DNA of 64,000 nt from Alphaproteobacteria bacterium (GCA_017992885.1 JAGONT010000001.1:62001-126000); one strand, 5' to 3'; positions 54,478 through 64,000 are shown, counted from the stretch's first letter. Numbers and translations: made by a program. The notes: generated by a model from the letters alone, not told the origin.

Positions 54478-55419
54478 TTAATGGAAAGTGGCTAAAACTT
54501 GTATAACTGCCGGCCCTAGGATTGCAATGTAAATACAAGGAAAAATCAAAAGCATCATAGGCAAAGACATCAAAACCGGAAGTTTGACAGCTTTTTCTTC
54601 AGCTTCGACCAAACGATCTTGACGAAATTGCTCAGCAATAACACGCATGGTTTGGGCAATAGGTGTCCCATATTGTTCTGCTTGCATGACATTAGTCACA
54701 ATTGACTTAAAATACGGGGAATCCATCCGATTACTAAAATTTTGCAAAGCCTTACGCCGATCTGAAAACATACTTAATTCAATTGATAAAATGGCAAGCT
54801 CATACCCTAAATCAGGAGCAATTTGCGAAATTTCACGTGCAACTCTTTGAATTGTTGGGGCAAGACCTAAACCTGCTTCTGTACAAATGACCATCAAATC
54901 CAGGGCTTCAGGAAAAGCTTTACGAATCCTATTGCGGCGAGCATTGATAATCCTTTGTAAGACAAAATCAACTGAATACGATCCAAGCAAACATGAAGTT
55001 ATAATGGCTAGAATTTTGAATAAAACATTCCATTCGACAAAATAAAAAACAAATATTGTTGTGACAATAGCAGGAGGAAAAATCATAGCCATTTTGGCAA
55101 GCCCATACAAAAAACTAGCATTATCAGATCGAAGTCCCGCTTTTATAAATAAATTTTTGAGAGATGCTTGCTCTTCTTTTCCAGCCCTTTGTATTTTATT
55201 GATCAGCTTCTTTAACCAAGGCAAAGAAGGGTCTTCTGCCCCTCGATAAATTTTTTTCCTCGTAGATTCTTCCTGAACAAGGTGTTCTTTGTATCGCATT
55301 AAGTCTTTTATACGATCATTAAAAACATCTTTTTGACGAAGTTTTGATAAATAAAACGATGAAAGCAGCAATACAATCAAGGCTAAAATAAAAGTAAGAA
55401 AATCTATTCCCTCAAACAT
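54478..55419 (-). CDS. tadC: Tad pilus inner-membrane platform protein TadC
   Basis: A 313-residue GspF-like membrane protein. The T2SSF domain (AFPEALDLMVICTEAGLGLA, LSIELSMFSDRRKALQNFSN, MQAEQYGTPIAQTMRVIAEQ, KAVKLPVLMSLPMMLLIFPC) is intact with its predicted spans. With TadB it forms the platform that the CpaF ATPase drives. It follows tadB by 11 bases. Confidence 0.93.
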   Translation of the reverse strand: MFEGIDFLTFILALIVLLLSSFYLSKLRQKDVFNDRIKDLMRYKEHLVQEESTRKKIYRGAEDPSLPWLKKLINKIQRAGKEEQASLKNLFIKAGLRSDNASFLYGLAKMAMIFPPAIVTTIFVFYFVEWNVLFKILAIITSCLLGSYSVDFVLQRIINARRNRIRKAFPEALDLMVICTEAGLGLAPTIQRVAREISQIAPDLGYELAILSIELSMFSDRRKALQNFSNRMDSPYFKSIVTNVMQAEQYGTPIAQTMRVIAEQFRQDRLVEAEEKAVKLPVLMSLPMMLLIFPCIYIAILGPAVIQVLATFH

Positions 55420-55430
55420 CTTATCTCTCC

Positions 55431-56405
55431 TTAGTACACCTCTTTATAGGCCATACGGAACATAACCCCAATGCCAACAACTAGCATCGCTCCCCCAACG
55501 AGAAGAAGATGATTTCCTCTTTCAGTAAAAAACAATGGATCTAAGTATCTAGGACTCGTAACATAAACAGCTCCTAATATAAAAAAAGGAACCGCTGATA
55601 AGATCATAGCTGTTACACGCACCTCTGCTGAAAGCGCTTTTATCTTCTTTTGTAGGCTTGTTCGTGCGCGAATAATTTTAGAATAACTTTCCATCGCTTC
55701 TGCAAGACTACCCCCCGTTTCCCTTTGTAAAATGAAAACAATTGATAACATGCGAAACTCATTAATACCAAGACGGTTAGCCATTTCTGCCATCACCGTT
55801 TCAGCAGATTCACCAAGACGCATTTTTTCAGTAATAACACGAAAGACTTCTCCGACAAGCCCCGTTTGTTGCTCTGCTACCATTTCCATGGTGCGATCGG
55901 CAGAATACCCCGCGCGTAAGGCTCGCCGCATCGTATCAAGAGCCGTCGGAAAATCTTCTAAAAACTTATTTTTTTGTCGACTTGTAAGATAAAGCACCAA
56001 AATCCAGGGGATCATTAAACTAAGACCTACACCTAATAAAAATGAAGTCACAACACTTAAATGCAGAATAAAATGAAAAATTGAACCACAAATAAGCCCG
56101 GCAAGAGCAAAAATTGCAAGAAACAGACTCGGAGACATACTAATACCCCCGTGAAGCAGCCACTCTCGAAGCCCCTCTATCCTAACAAGTTTACTTTTAA
56201 AATACTGTTCTGAAAAATTTTGATCTTTTAAAAGTGTCGAAGAAGTGACTACCTCATCAACAGGGAGGGGAGTAGAAGGCGATATTCTTTTTTTCCAATC
56301 AAATTCTTTATTTCTTTCTTTATGGCGATAGACTAAAAAACTGTAGACAGCCATGATAAGGAAGACTGAACCAAAGGAAATAATGTCAATAAGATGTCCG
56401 CTCAT
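55431..56405 (-). CDS. tadB: Tad pilus inner-membrane platform protein TadB
   Basis: A 324-residue GspF-like protein. FPTALDTMRRALRAGYSADR, MVAEQQTGLVGEVFRVITEK, MRLGESAETVMAEMANRLGI, FILQRETGGSLAEAMESYSK and IIRARTSLQKKIKALSAEVR are TadB blocks, followed by two C-terminal membrane helices. It overlaps cpaF by four bases, indicating coupling. Confidence 0.93.
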   Translation of the reverse strand: MSGHLIDIISFGSVFLIMAVYSFLVYRHKERNKEFDWKKRISPSTPLPVDEVVTSSTLLKDQNFSEQYFKSKLVRIEGLREWLLHGGISMSPSLFLAIFALAGLICGSIFHFILHLSVVTSFLLGVGLSLMIPWILVLYLTSRQKNKFLEDFPTALDTMRRALRAGYSADRTMEMVAEQQTGLVGEVFRVITEKMRLGESAETVMAEMANRLGINEFRMLSIVFILQRETGGSLAEAMESYSKIIRARTSLQKKIKALSAEVRVTAMILSAVPFFILGAVYVTSPRYLDPLFFTERGNHLLLVGGAMLVVGIGVMFRMAYKEVY

Positions 56406-57802
56406 TCTTCCTCACGTATTGCCTGTTTTAGCTCTTGCTCTAAACCATAAAAACGGGCCCTAGTCATGAAACGAGGCATTAAACCTGTGGATTTAAAAAC
56501 GCCTCGAATATGCGCTGCTTCTCCCTCACTTTCTGCTACATCTCCTTGAAATTCAAATTTAAAAAGATCTTGTGTCATAATAACATCCCCTTCAAGCCCT
56601 GTAATTTCAGTGATATCTGTCACACGGCGAATCCCATCTCGCATCCGATCTGTATGAACAATTAGATTAATCGCGCCCACAATAAGAGCGCGAACAACAC
56701 GTAAAGGTAAATCAAGCCCTGACATTGACAACATATTTTCAAGACGGGTCAAAGCTTCCCGAGGACGATTCGCATGAATCGTAGACATTGATCCATCGTG
56801 ACCCGTATTCATAGCTTGAAGCATGTCAATGGTTTCTTCTCCTCGAACTTCACCAACAATAATGCGATCAGGACGCATACGCAGGGCATTTTTGACTAAA
56901 TCACGAATCGTAACGGCTCCTTCACCCTCTATATTGGAAGGACGACTTTCAAGACGCACCACATGTGGTAGCTGCAGACGCAGCTCTGCAGAGTCTTCAA
57001 TGGTGACGATACGCTCAGAGGGATGGATAAGCTGAGACATAGCATTTAAAAGCGTTGTTTTCCCTGATCCTGTTCCTCCTGATATCAGCGTGTTAAGACG
57101 ACTGGCGGCCGCAATTTTTAAAACACTTGCCATAGATTTTGAGAGATTCTTATTCTCAACCATTTTATCAAGCGTAATATTGACACGGGAAAATTTACGA
57201 ATTGAAATAGTCGTTCCATCTAAAGCCAACGGTGGCATAATAATATTCACACGACTTCCATCTGCAAGACGAGCATCCACCATAGGACTTGATTCATCAA
57301 CCCGACGTCCCACACGACTTGCAATACGTCGAGCAATTTGCTGAAGGTGGGCTTCATCGTGAAATTTAATCTGTGGAACTTTTTCAAGCTTTCCTTTTCG
57401 TTCCACAAATAAATCAAAGGGTCCATTTATTAAAACATCCGTGATAGATGTATCATCAAGAAGCTCTTCAAGAGGCCCTAAGCCAATCATATCATCCACC
57501 AAGGAGGTGGCCACCTGCCTTTGTTCCTTAGCATTGATTTGCACACTGTTTTCAGAAGCGAAATCAGCGATAAATTGTTCTACCTCACGTCGTAAATAGT
57601 CTGGCTGCATTTGGCTAGCAGCAACTAAGTCTATTCTTTCCATGAGCGCTGCATAGGCTTTTACTTTAAATGATTTAAGAGCCTCGTGTTGGGAAGACGC
57701 CGCGTTAGAGCCTAAGGATTTTTCAGAAATATCCTGTTTTAGCTTTTTAGTTTCTTGATCTATAGACGTAAAATCGTCAGTCTTCTTCCCAAAAGTGGCC
57801 AT
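56402..57802 (-). CDS. cpaF: Tad pilus secretion ATPase CpaF/TadA
   Basis: A 466-residue hexameric ATPase of the type II/IV secretion superfamily. [20 protein letters not shown] is the family N-domain mark; Walker A is [15 protein letters not shown] near residue 240; the Asp box and Walker B are in [20 protein letters not shown] and [15 protein letters not shown]; the His box is in [20 protein letters not shown]. It powers Flp pilus assembly and probably retraction. All catalytic segments are present. Confidence 0.96.
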   Translation of the reverse strand: MATFGKKTDDFTSIDQETKKLKQDISEKSLGSNAASSQHEALKSFKVKAYAALMERIDLVAASQMQPDYLRREVEQFIADFASENSVQINAKEQRQVATSLVDDMIGLGPLEELLDDTSITDVLINGPFDLFVERKGKLEKVPQIKFHDEAHLQQIARRIASRVGRRVDESSPMVDARLADGSRVNIIMPPLALDGTTISIRKFSRVNITLDKMVENKNLSKSMASVLKIAAASRLNTLISGGTGSGKTTLLNAMSQLIHPSERIVTIEDSAELRLQLPHVVRLESRPSNIEGEGAVTIRDLVKNALRMRPDRIIVGEVRGEETIDMLQAMNTGHDGSMSTIHANRPREALTRLENMLSMSGLDLPLRVVRALIVGAINLIVHTDRMRDGIRRVTDITEITGLEGDVIMTQDLFKFEFQGDVAESEGEAAHIRGVFKSTGLMPRFMTRARFYGLEQELKQAIREEE

Positions 57803-57860
57803 GTTTGACTCATTATATTGTCTTTAATCTTAGGGAATATCATAGCATAAAAAACTAAAA

Positions 57861-59057
57861 TTATTTTAATTTAATCATTTTTAAGAAAGCATCTAATTTA
57901 CTTAATTTTTGTACGGATTTTTGTACTCCTTGGACATCTTCAACAATGCGCCTAAGAGATTCAGCTATAGGGTTATTTTCAGCAGCTAACGTCTGTCCAT
58001 GATTAATAGATTCTAGGGGGATTAAGGAATCATAGGGGATGATATGATCAATCTTATGCTTAAAATTTTCTTCAAAATCAGCAAGTTTTATTTTTCCCTC
58101 TCCCGTAAATTTATTCATGACAACAATAACACGCCTTTCCATTCCCTCTTTCCCAAAGAGCTGAATCAACCTTGCCGCATCCCTAAGATCCGAGATGGAG
58201 GGCCCTGTGACAAGAATCATGATATCAGCTGTTTTAAGAGCCGCTCGCATAACGTCATTATAACAATGGGGAACATCTATAACAATATAATGAAAAAGCT
58301 TTGATAAATATTTTAAAATAGTTTCTACACCAAGATTTTGATATTTGAATGGTTCATCGAGAGGTTCTTCGGTACTTATCATAAACAATCGTTCATTAAC
58401 AGAAGTCAAAAGCCGCTCAATAAAAACTTGGTCCACACGGTCTGGATCTTCAAAAGCTTCCTTAAGACCATAACTAGGCTTCGAGTCAAAATAGAGAGGA
58501 ACCGTTCCTAAATAAATATCCAAGTCTATGATCACAGCTCGTCTGGATTTTTCACTTGCAAGGATGGAGGCAAAATTTGTCGCAGTAAAAGTAGCCCCCA
58601 CACCCCCTCGTGCTCCAACCACAGCAATAATTTTACCAAATTTAGCATGGGCTTCTTTTCCTTTTTCCTCCCCAAAAATCATACTTTTTAGAGTACGGAT
58701 AAGGATATCTGGAAACAATGGACTGACTAAATACTCAAATATACCCAACTTCATCAAATTTCTATAAAGTCCAACATCATTTTTTAAACCAATGGTCAGA
58801 ACACTAACACCAGGCTCACACACGTCTGAAAGCTTGGCGAGGTCAGAAACGGGTAAGTCGGACTTGGAAATATCAACGATAAGAAACTGAGGAGACTTTT
58901 TATGCATAAAGACATTAATTGCTTCAGCGATGCCCCCCTTATTTATCTCGCTATTTTGAACATTGATTCCCTTTAAAGCATCATTAACAACTTCTATATC
59001 TTCGTCTCTTTGCAGGAAAGCAACTAACTGAACAGAATCTCCTTTTGCAACAGGCAT
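57861..59057 (-). CDS. cpaE: Tad pilus localisation protein CpaE/TadZ
   Basis: A 398-residue protein with an N-terminal receiver-like domain (to about 125) and a MinD/ParA-type ATPase domain. The deviant Walker A is VVGARGGVGATFTATNFASI: it has GGVG but Ala where the second, catalytic-type Lys usually sits, as in atypical TadZ proteins. IIDLDIYLGTVPLYFDSKPS and IVIDVPHCYNDVMRAAL carry the later motifs. It positions the pilus machine in the cell. It starts two bases after the cpaD stop. Confidence 0.92.
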   Translation of the reverse strand: MPVAKGDSVQLVAFLQRDEDIEVVNDALKGINVQNSEINKGGIAEAINVFMHKKSPQFLIVDISKSDLPVSDLAKLSDVCEPGVSVLTIGLKNDVGLYRNLMKLGIFEYLVSPLFPDILIRTLKSMIFGEEKGKEAHAKFGKIIAVVGARGGVGATFTATNFASILASEKSRRAVIIDLDIYLGTVPLYFDSKPSYGLKEAFEDPDRVDQVFIERLLTSVNERLFMISTEEPLDEPFKYQNLGVETILKYLSKLFHYIVIDVPHCYNDVMRAALKTADIMILVTGPSISDLRDAARLIQLFGKEGMERRVIVVMNKFTGEGKIKLADFEENFKHKIDHIIPYDSLIPLESINHGQTLAAENNPIAESLRRIVEDVQGVQKSVQKLSKLDAFLKMIKLK

Positions 59058-59059
59058 CG

Positions 59060-59806
59060 TCAGTATGCTCCCCCTGCACCTCCCGAAGAAGCCCCACCAC
59101 CACCAGAAGATGAAGAAGAAGAGGAAGTTTGGTTACCGGGATCTATATTCGTTGATGTATCCATAAGTGGTTTTGTTGCATCGGTTCGGAAACGATACAC
59201 CCCTGCAGCCATAACTGTACCATCTGCAGCTCCAACTGGACGTCCTTTAATCAAATCCCGTGGATTGGCTATCATCATTCCAAAATTTGCGGTGTCCGCA
59301 CATGCAAAATTGCTCGGAGAATAAGCTTGTCTTGCATCTCCAATGGGTTGGGAAAAATCAGCACAAGAAGGAGGAATGACGACATAGCGTTCAACGATAA
59401 TTTCAACGCCTGAGCCTATGCTCCTTTGATGGTGTTTATGAGAAGAACAGTGATAAGATTCATTCTCACTTTCCGAGCTTACAACAATAAACTCATAAGG
59501 AATACCAAACCTTAAAAGCTCACGCTCAATATCTTTAATACGTTCTTCTGAATGCCCGCCAAATTCTTCAAGAGTTACCGTAACAGCAGACGGACTTATG
59601 ATATTTGCTTTTAAAAATCTCAAAAAATTCTTTTTTACATTTTTATTCATTGAACTTTCATGAGCAGGATAATGAAGGGTGTAATTAAAAACCGCGCGCT
59701 CTACTTTATTTTCCTTCGGACTTTCAGCCGGCGTCCAATCCGCAACCTTGGGGGTACATCCTGAAAAAAGAAAAAAAAGTATAAAAGAAAGTTTATAAAT
59801 CTTCAT
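59060..59806 (-). CDS. cpaD: Tad pilus lipoprotein CpaD
   Basis: A 248-residue lipoprotein: signal KLSFILFFLFSGCTPKVADW with lipobox LFSGC. Family blocks FNYTLHYPAHE, GVEIIVERYVVIPPSCADFS and FACADTANFGMMIANPRDLI then KGRPVGAADGT are present. The C-terminus is a Ser/Gly low-complexity tail (GNQTSSSSSSSGGGGASSGG). CpaD is an outer-membrane-associated partner of the secretin. It lies between cpaC and cpaE. Confidence 0.93.
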   Translation of the reverse strand: MKIYKLSFILFFLFSGCTPKVADWTPAESPKENKVERAVFNYTLHYPAHESSMNKNVKKNFLRFLKANIISPSAVTVTLEEFGGHSEERIKDIERELLRFGIPYEFIVVSSESENESYHCSSHKHHQRSIGSGVEIIVERYVVIPPSCADFSQPIGDARQAYSPSNFACADTANFGMMIANPRDLIKGRPVGAADGTVMAAGVYRFRTDATKPLMDTSTNIDPGNQTSSSSSSSGGGGASSGGAGGAY

Positions 59807-59845
59807 GGCGCCTCATTTACTCATGCTTATAAGTTATTATTTTTA

Positions 59846-61291
59846 TTATTCAACACTAAAGCCCGCAGGCCCAACGAGTCGAACTCCTCCTGGACCGAAA
59901 GCAGGAGCCTGCCCCTTAGCGCTCGTTTCTCTAAGAATTCGTCGTTCAAAAATCTGTTCGACAAACGTAGCATAATTCATACCATCTGTTGGTAAAAGCA
60001 TCTCTTTTCCTGTAATCGGTTCAACAAGAAATGGAGTCACCAAAATCACGAGCTCTGTATCATCTCGAATAAAAGAGTTTGAGCGGAAAAGAGCCCCCAA
60101 AATGGGAAGATCTCCCAATCCTGGTAAAGACGCAATTTGTGAAACCACATTGTTCTTTAAAAGTCCTGCAATAGCAAACGATTGTCCACTCCCCAATTGA
60201 ACTGTCGTTTCCGCTCTCCGGGTTAAGATTCCGGGAACAGATGTACCATTGACTGAAACTCCTGCTAAAGCATCAAGCTCGCTAACCTCAGGTCGTACAT
60301 GTATTGAGATTAAATTTCCATCCAAAACTGTTGGTGTAAAGGCAAGACTTACCCCATACTGCATAAATTGAATGGTAATACTCCCAAACTGTTGCGGCAC
60401 AGGATAAGGAAACTCACCACCCGCTAAGAAAGAAGCCGTTTCTCCAGAAATAGTTGTAAGATTAGGTTCAGCCAAAATAGTGACAAGACCATCTTGTGCA
60501 AGCAAATCGATAGCTGCGTTGATATTAACATTCGTATTATTAAAACCAAAACCAATTGAGCTGATATTTTGCCCAGGCACTGTTGTCACTGGCTGCGTAA
60601 TTGAGGTTACATCGTTCGTTACAATAGGAAGAGCTGTAAAAGGCGCACGGTTAGCAAGCGCTCCAAATTTAAAGCTCCCCACGTTCGCTGCAACAGATTG
60701 CCAATCAAATCCTAACATATTAACAACGTTTCTTGACACTTCTGCAAATCTAACGCGCAAATTTATCTGCACAGGTGGCTTAATCTTAAGACGATTAAGA
60801 ACAACTAAACTTGAATCTTTGGCCTTTTTAATGAAACCACTCGCTAAGGCTCTTATATCTTCAGCTATTTTAGGAGAATCCACCAATCCCTCTAAAAGAA
60901 TTCCCCCAGGAACGGACTTAATTTCCACGAGTTCATGGGGATCATAGTAAGAAATTAACTCCCTTAATTGACCAAGATTCTGAGAAACATTAACGGTAGC
61001 TTTAAAAACTTCAGCTCCCTTTGCATCCATTGCAATCAACTTTGTAATTCCTATCCCCTTGCCAAATAGATAGGCGGCCTTGGGACTACTCAATTGAACA
61101 TCTGCGACATCAGGATTTGCAATAAAAAGCTCTGAAATAGGCATTTCAAATTTAATAAGTTCCGCCTCATCAATACTAAGATTAATTGTCCCTGTCATTG
61201 CAGCTGTTATGGATAAAAACAACATAAAGAACCCAAAAACACCCCATAACATATTTTTTTTCATATTATTTATCTTATTTATTAATTGCAT
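59846..61291 (-). CDS. cpaC: Tad pilus outer-membrane secretin CpaC
   Basis: A 481-residue protein with a hydrophobic leader (MLWGVFGFFMLFLSITAAMT). The pilus-secretin N domain (ELFIANPDVADVQLSSPKAA) and a BON-like region follow (PGGILLEGLVDSPKIAEDIR). The secretin domain includes LLAQDGLVTILAEPNLTTIS, GETASFLAGGEFPYPVPQQF and QSFAIAGLLKNNVVSQIASL with PGLGDLPILGALF. It forms the outer-membrane channel for the Flp pilus. The start is uncertain between ATGs at 61291 and 61264; neither has a strong ribosome site. Confidence 0.95.
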   Translation of the reverse strand: MQLINKINNMKKNMLWGVFGFFMLFLSITAAMTGTINLSIDEAELIKFEMPISELFIANPDVADVQLSSPKAAYLFGKGIGITKLIAMDAKGAEVFKATVNVSQNLGQLRELISYYDPHELVEIKSVPGGILLEGLVDSPKIAEDIRALASGFIKKAKDSSLVVLNRLKIKPPVQINLRVRFAEVSRNVVNMLGFDWQSVAANVGSFKFGALANRAPFTALPIVTNDVTSITQPVTTVPGQNISSIGFGFNNTNVNINAAIDLLAQDGLVTILAEPNLTTISGETASFLAGGEFPYPVPQQFGSITIQFMQYGVSLAFTPTVLDGNLISIHVRPEVSELDALAGVSVNGTSVPGILTRRAETTVQLGSGQSFAIAGLLKNNVVSQIASLPGLGDLPILGALFRSNSFIRDDTELVILVTPFLVEPITGKEMLLPTDGMNYATFVEQIFERRILRETSAKGQAPAFGPGGVRLVGPAGFSVE

Positions 61292-61351
61292 CTTACTTAA
61301 AACTTTCGCTTTTATTTCTTTTCTGGGAAGAACGCTTGCATGATTTTGTCA

Positions 61352-62137
61352 TTATTTAAAATCAACCTCGGTTTTTTCTTTTCCTCGAATAAGTGTAACC
61401 ACTTCATGTGTTGGAACATGTACCGCTTTCTCACCGGATACACCAGAATTCTCTGCTTGTTCGATGCTGTGCAAACTCAAACTTAAAGTTCCCTCTTTGG
61501 TTGCCGCTGTAATCAGTTCCGCTTCACTGGAACTCACCTCAAGTGTCACAACCTTAGGAACTGCCTTTGGTTTCTCATGCATATCAGCCGTTTCAACATC
61601 CACAGCTAATACTTTTATGTTTTTAGCAACAATCTTACTTTGCCCGGATTGAACCCCCCCAGAGGATGTAATAGACTTAGACACAACAACATCTACATAA
61701 TCTCCAGGAACGATCAGACCACTACTCGCACTTTGTGCTGTAACATCAATAGAGATAGCCCGTTTTCCAGGAGACACAAGAGCAGCTAAAATTCCTTTAT
61801 CTCCAGGCTTAATAAGCTCTGAAATCAGAATGGGTTCATCTTTATCAAAATGTGCTCGTACAATAGCTCCTAGCCAATCTTCAATTTTACTCGTACCTTC
61901 TTTGATATAATTTGAACTTATAGTCGCTCCATGCCATTCTTGCCATGTTAGATCTCCAGCACTAATTTTATCTCCTTGATTAAGTATCTTATTCGCAGCA
62001 AGAATTTTAGGTAAGGTTGTTTTTGCCTGCTGAACACCTTGTTTATCTTCTTTAGTGAGAAAATACCGAGTCAGGAAGGCAACTCCCATGGCTAAGGCAA
62101 GAGCTAAAATTAACCCTATAATATCCCTAACCCTCAT
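61352..62137 (-). CDS. cpaB: Tad pilus assembly protein CpaB
   Basis: A 261-residue protein with one N-terminal span (IIGLILALALAMGVAFLTRY) and a SAF domain (KILAANKILNQGDKISAGDL with TWQEW). The RcpC/CpaB blocks GKRAISIDVTAQSASSGLIV and PGDYVDVVVSKSITSSGG, and a closing VTLEVSSSEAELITAATKEG, are present. It supports secretin function in the periplasm. It follows cpaA by 18 bases. Confidence 0.94.
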   Translation of the reverse strand: MRVRDIIGLILALALAMGVAFLTRYFLTKEDKQGVQQAKTTLPKILAANKILNQGDKISAGDLTWQEWHGATISSNYIKEGTSKIEDWLGAIVRAHFDKDEPILISELIKPGDKGILAALVSPGKRAISIDVTAQSASSGLIVPGDYVDVVVSKSITSSGGVQSGQSKIVAKNIKVLAVDVETADMHEKPKAVPKVVTLEVSSSEAELITAATKEGTLSLSLHSIEQAENSGVSGEKAVHVPTHEVVTLIRGKEKTEVDFK

Positions 62138-62155
62138 CTCGTTCTTTCTCCTCTA

Positions 62156-62710
62156 TTAAATCGTTGAATGTAAAAACATTATAATAATAGCACCTATGGC
62201 AATTGCAACACCATAAGGAATCATCCGAGCCTCAATATTCTCGCGGGTCCCGCCTTCTGGACCTCTTCCACTGCCCCACCAAACATACTGTAAAATGGGC
62301 AAACGTCTTTCTGCCTTTTGAATTTGCATCCACACCCAGTCAGAAGATTTTGCCATGTAATATTTTAGAAACAAATAAACAAGTGCTAGCAAAGCACCAG
62401 CTGTGGTGATAAAGAATAAAAGTTGGATAACACCGGGAAATCCAACCCAAAGAGAAGCTACTGCTATATATTTTGCATCTCCTCCTCCGATAATTTTAAG
62501 GATAAAAAGTGCGAACCCTAAACTTAATACAATGCCAAAAACAACAAGCGAATTTACAAGATCATCAGGACTTAAGCTAAAGGGAGCGAAGAAGCCATAA
62601 AGAATTAATAATGCTGCCAAAAAAAGATTCGGTATACGATAAAAACTAAAGTCATACACTGCAATAAGCACATGAATAAGAACATATATAATAAGAATGA
62701 ACCCACTCAT
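62156..62710 (-). CDS. cpaA: Prepilin peptidase of Tad system
   Basis: The ATG at 62710 gives 184 residues, starting right at the first membrane helix; upstream open frame lies within tadD. The two catalytic aspartates of the A24 family are in AVYDFSFYRIPN (about residue 20) and in GGGDAKYIAV (GxGD motif). About five or six spans. It removes leaders from Flp pilin and TadE-type pseudopilins. It starts four bases after the tadD stop. Confidence 0.93.
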   Translation of the reverse strand: MSGFILIIYVLIHVLIAVYDFSFYRIPNLFLAALLILYGFFAPFSLSPDDLVNSLVVFGIVLSLGFALFILKIIGGGDAKYIAVASLWVGFPGVIQLLFFITTAGALLALVYLFLKYYMAKSSDWVWMQIQKAERRLPILQYVWWGSGRGPEGGTRENIEARMIPYGVAIAIGAIIIMFLHSTI

Positions 62711-62714
62711 CTCC

Positions 62715-63527
62715 CTAGCGCCCTTCTTGCCATTTACGACCTGCATCTAAAGGCATCGTGTTATTTTTAGGAATGATCCCCGTCACATCTTGTGTTTTTT
62801 TGATAGCCTCAAAATAACCAATATTATTCATAATCATATCATCTGAAAGGTCAGTTCTTCCTATCTTCTTTGCCATCTTAATATCCCCTAAAAGACCATA
62901 AGCAAGAGACAGATTTTGCCGAACACGTGGTGTTGCATTCGGTGAACGTGCCAATCTTTCTAAAATGCGAACAGCTTCATGTACGTTCCCACTAAGGGCC
63001 AGAGAAAGAGCCAGATTGCTTTCATATGAAATATTTGTTGGGTCAAGTTCAAGGGCTGCACGATAATTGGCTTCTGCCGCTTTATGATCATTTAATAAAT
63101 CAAGAGCAATGCCATATCCATTAAAAGCCTTAGCGTTTTGCGAACATAATTTAAGCGCCCGTTCAAATGAATTAATGGCATTTTCTGGCTGATCCATAAT
63201 CAGATAAACAATCCCCAATCCAGTATAGGCAGGTGACGAATTGGGAAATAAAGCAATCGCTTTTTCAAAGGTTATTTTTGCTTCTGCAACAGCATTCGCA
63301 TCTATAAGTGCCATTCCAAGCCCTATATAGGCTTTTTCACAATTGGGATATTGTTTAATGATATCTCTATAATCATGAATAGCTTGCGCAACATCTCCGC
63401 GTTTGCGAGCTATTTCTGCTACTTGAAGATTCGGATGATCTTCATAAGGAGGCGTCGCAAAGTCAGTAGCACAAGCTGACAAAAGAACACCAGTCCCCAA
63501 TACACCCCACGGTATCCAAAATTTCAT
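62715..63527 (-). CDS. tadD: Tad pilus TPR lipoprotein TadD
   Basis: A 270-residue lipoprotein, leader MKFWIPWGVLGTGVLLSAC with lipobox LSAC at the cleavage site. About five tetratricopeptide repeats follow (AYIGLGMALIDANAVAEAKI; AYTGLGIVYLIMDQPENAIN; AFNGYGIALDLLNDHKAAEA). TadD-type pilotin proteins help the secretin reach the outer membrane. First gene of the cluster in transcription order, so the promoter should be within 63528-63741. Confidence 0.9.
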   Translation of the reverse strand: MKFWIPWGVLGTGVLLSACATDFATPPYEDHPNLQVAEIARKRGDVAQAIHDYRDIIKQYPNCEKAYIGLGMALIDANAVAEAKITFEKAIALFPNSSPAYTGLGIVYLIMDQPENAINSFERALKLCSQNAKAFNGYGIALDLLNDHKAAEANYRAALELDPTNISYESNLALSLALSGNVHEAVRILERLARSPNATPRVRQNLSLAYGLLGDIKMAKKIGRTDLSDDMIMNNIGYFEAIKKTQDVTGIIPKNNTMPLDAGRKWQEGR

Positions 63528-63741
63528 CCCTACGATTCCCTGACAAGCAATTATTTATTATTCTAAAACTAGAAAGCTACCAATATTTTTTCCAAAAAGC
63601 ATAAAATTTTTTTGAATCTTCTTGTTTTTGTCCCTACTGTTGCAAAACAACAACAATTTTATTTTATTTCTAAGTTTAACCTGGACTTCTTCCTCCATTC
63701 ATGAGAGATACAAAAATGGAATTTACGCACTTCTACACCCT

Positions 63742-64000
63742 ATGACTCGGACGCCCCACCATCTTCCCATCCCTTTAAGCATTTGGGCACTGGGCAGTGT
63801 TTCTTTTTTCATGAAAATTTCCTCAGTCATTATTTTTAGTCTCACCCCTTTGTTTGTAACTCAAGTTTTAGGGGCAAGCACGATCGTTTTAGGATTACTC
63901 GAAAGCTTTGTTGAGGCCATCACCCTTTTCAGCCGCCTTTTTTCAGGAATTTTAAGTGACTACCTTCACAAAAGGAAGGCCATTATTGTGAGTGGTTATA
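63742..64000 (+). CDS. MFS transporter, N-terminal part
   Basis: The ATG at 63742 starts an 86-codon frame running off the right edge. MKISSVIIFSLTPLFVTQVL and FVEAITLFSRLFSGILSDYL are two hydrophobic helices. GILSDYLHKRKA is the major-facilitator loop 2-3 motif (GxLxDRxxRR type). The substrate cannot be predicted from the fragment. It is divergent from tadD and has no strong ribosome site. Confidence 0.75.
   Translation, partial: MTRTPHHLPIPLSIWALGSVSFFMKISSVIIFSLTPLFVTQVLGASTIVLGLLESFVEAITLFSRLFSGILSDYLHKRKAIIVSGY

Noticed and set aside
1-64000. CRISPR array or prophage
   Set aside because: No regularly spaced direct repeats of array type, cas genes or phage structural genes were seen.

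Overview
The window reads as a piece of chromosome from an AT-rich alphaproteobacterium with a host-associated, partly eroded genome. Housekeeping genes have alphaproteobacterial neighbourhoods: rpmF-plsX-fabH, rimP-nusA-infB-rbfA, nuoM-nuoN-birA, coxIII-SURF1-M16 peptidase, a Tim44-like gene, and a complete set of Tad/Cpa pilus machinery genes. Around them lie many secreted proteins without close relatives that I recognise: Sel1-repeat giants, an S8 protease with ankyrin-like repeats, a nuclease-like protein and small cysteine-rich proteins. There are also decayed transposases and palindromic repeats. This mix resembles Holosporales/Rickettsiales-type intracellular lineages. That placement is an inference from gene content, not from a tree.

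Layout. 1-1269: secreted protein running off the left edge (minus). 1545-1735: decayed hsp20. 1788-3933: photolyase (minus) and SOUL haem-binding protein (plus). 4275-5845: two tandem cysteine-rich secreted proteins; between them lie a scar of the asd 3' end and a GIY-YIG palindromic element. 5943-9212: asd, fabH, plsX, rpmF (minus). 9411-11916: secreted YdcF-like protein, then a LuxI-like acyltransferase divergent from an XRE regulator. 12024-13109: IS5- and IS982-type transposase wreckage. 13209-20158: two paralogous outer-membrane barrels flanking DciA (DUF721), mutY, a small secreted protein and an ABC exporter. 20795-26438: Tim44-like gene (minus), then rimP-nusA-infB-rbfA (plus). 26638-29116: third cysteine-rich protein and a secreted nuclease-like protein. 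29254-29610: IS256-type remnant. 29788-31232: M23 endopeptidase and tRNA-Glu. 31614-41634: S8/ankyrin protein and two tandem Sel1-repeat proteins. 41763-45560: birA, nuoN, nuoM. 45921-50463: oligopeptide-binding protein, cytochrome oxidase subunit III, SURF1, M16 peptidase. 50832-51398: secreted duplicated helical protein. 51468-63527: Tad pilus cluster (minus). 63742-64000: start of an MFS transporter.

The main unifying observation is how secreted-protein genes expand here. In two independent loci a tandem copy has carried the 3' end of the convergent or adjacent essential gene with it: asd beside the cysteine-rich genes and birA beside the Sel1 genes. Short orphan 3' fragments of asd or birA are left as scars. 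In the cysteine-rich pair the signal-peptide DNA is almost identical while the mature part has diverged. In the Sel1 pair a 116-bp block near the 3' end is identical. The best candidates for something undescribed are the two-module eight-cysteine secreted family, the LuxI-like/XRE divergent pair with an inverted repeat between them, and the GIY-YIG palindromic element with its deleted relative near 50.5 kb.
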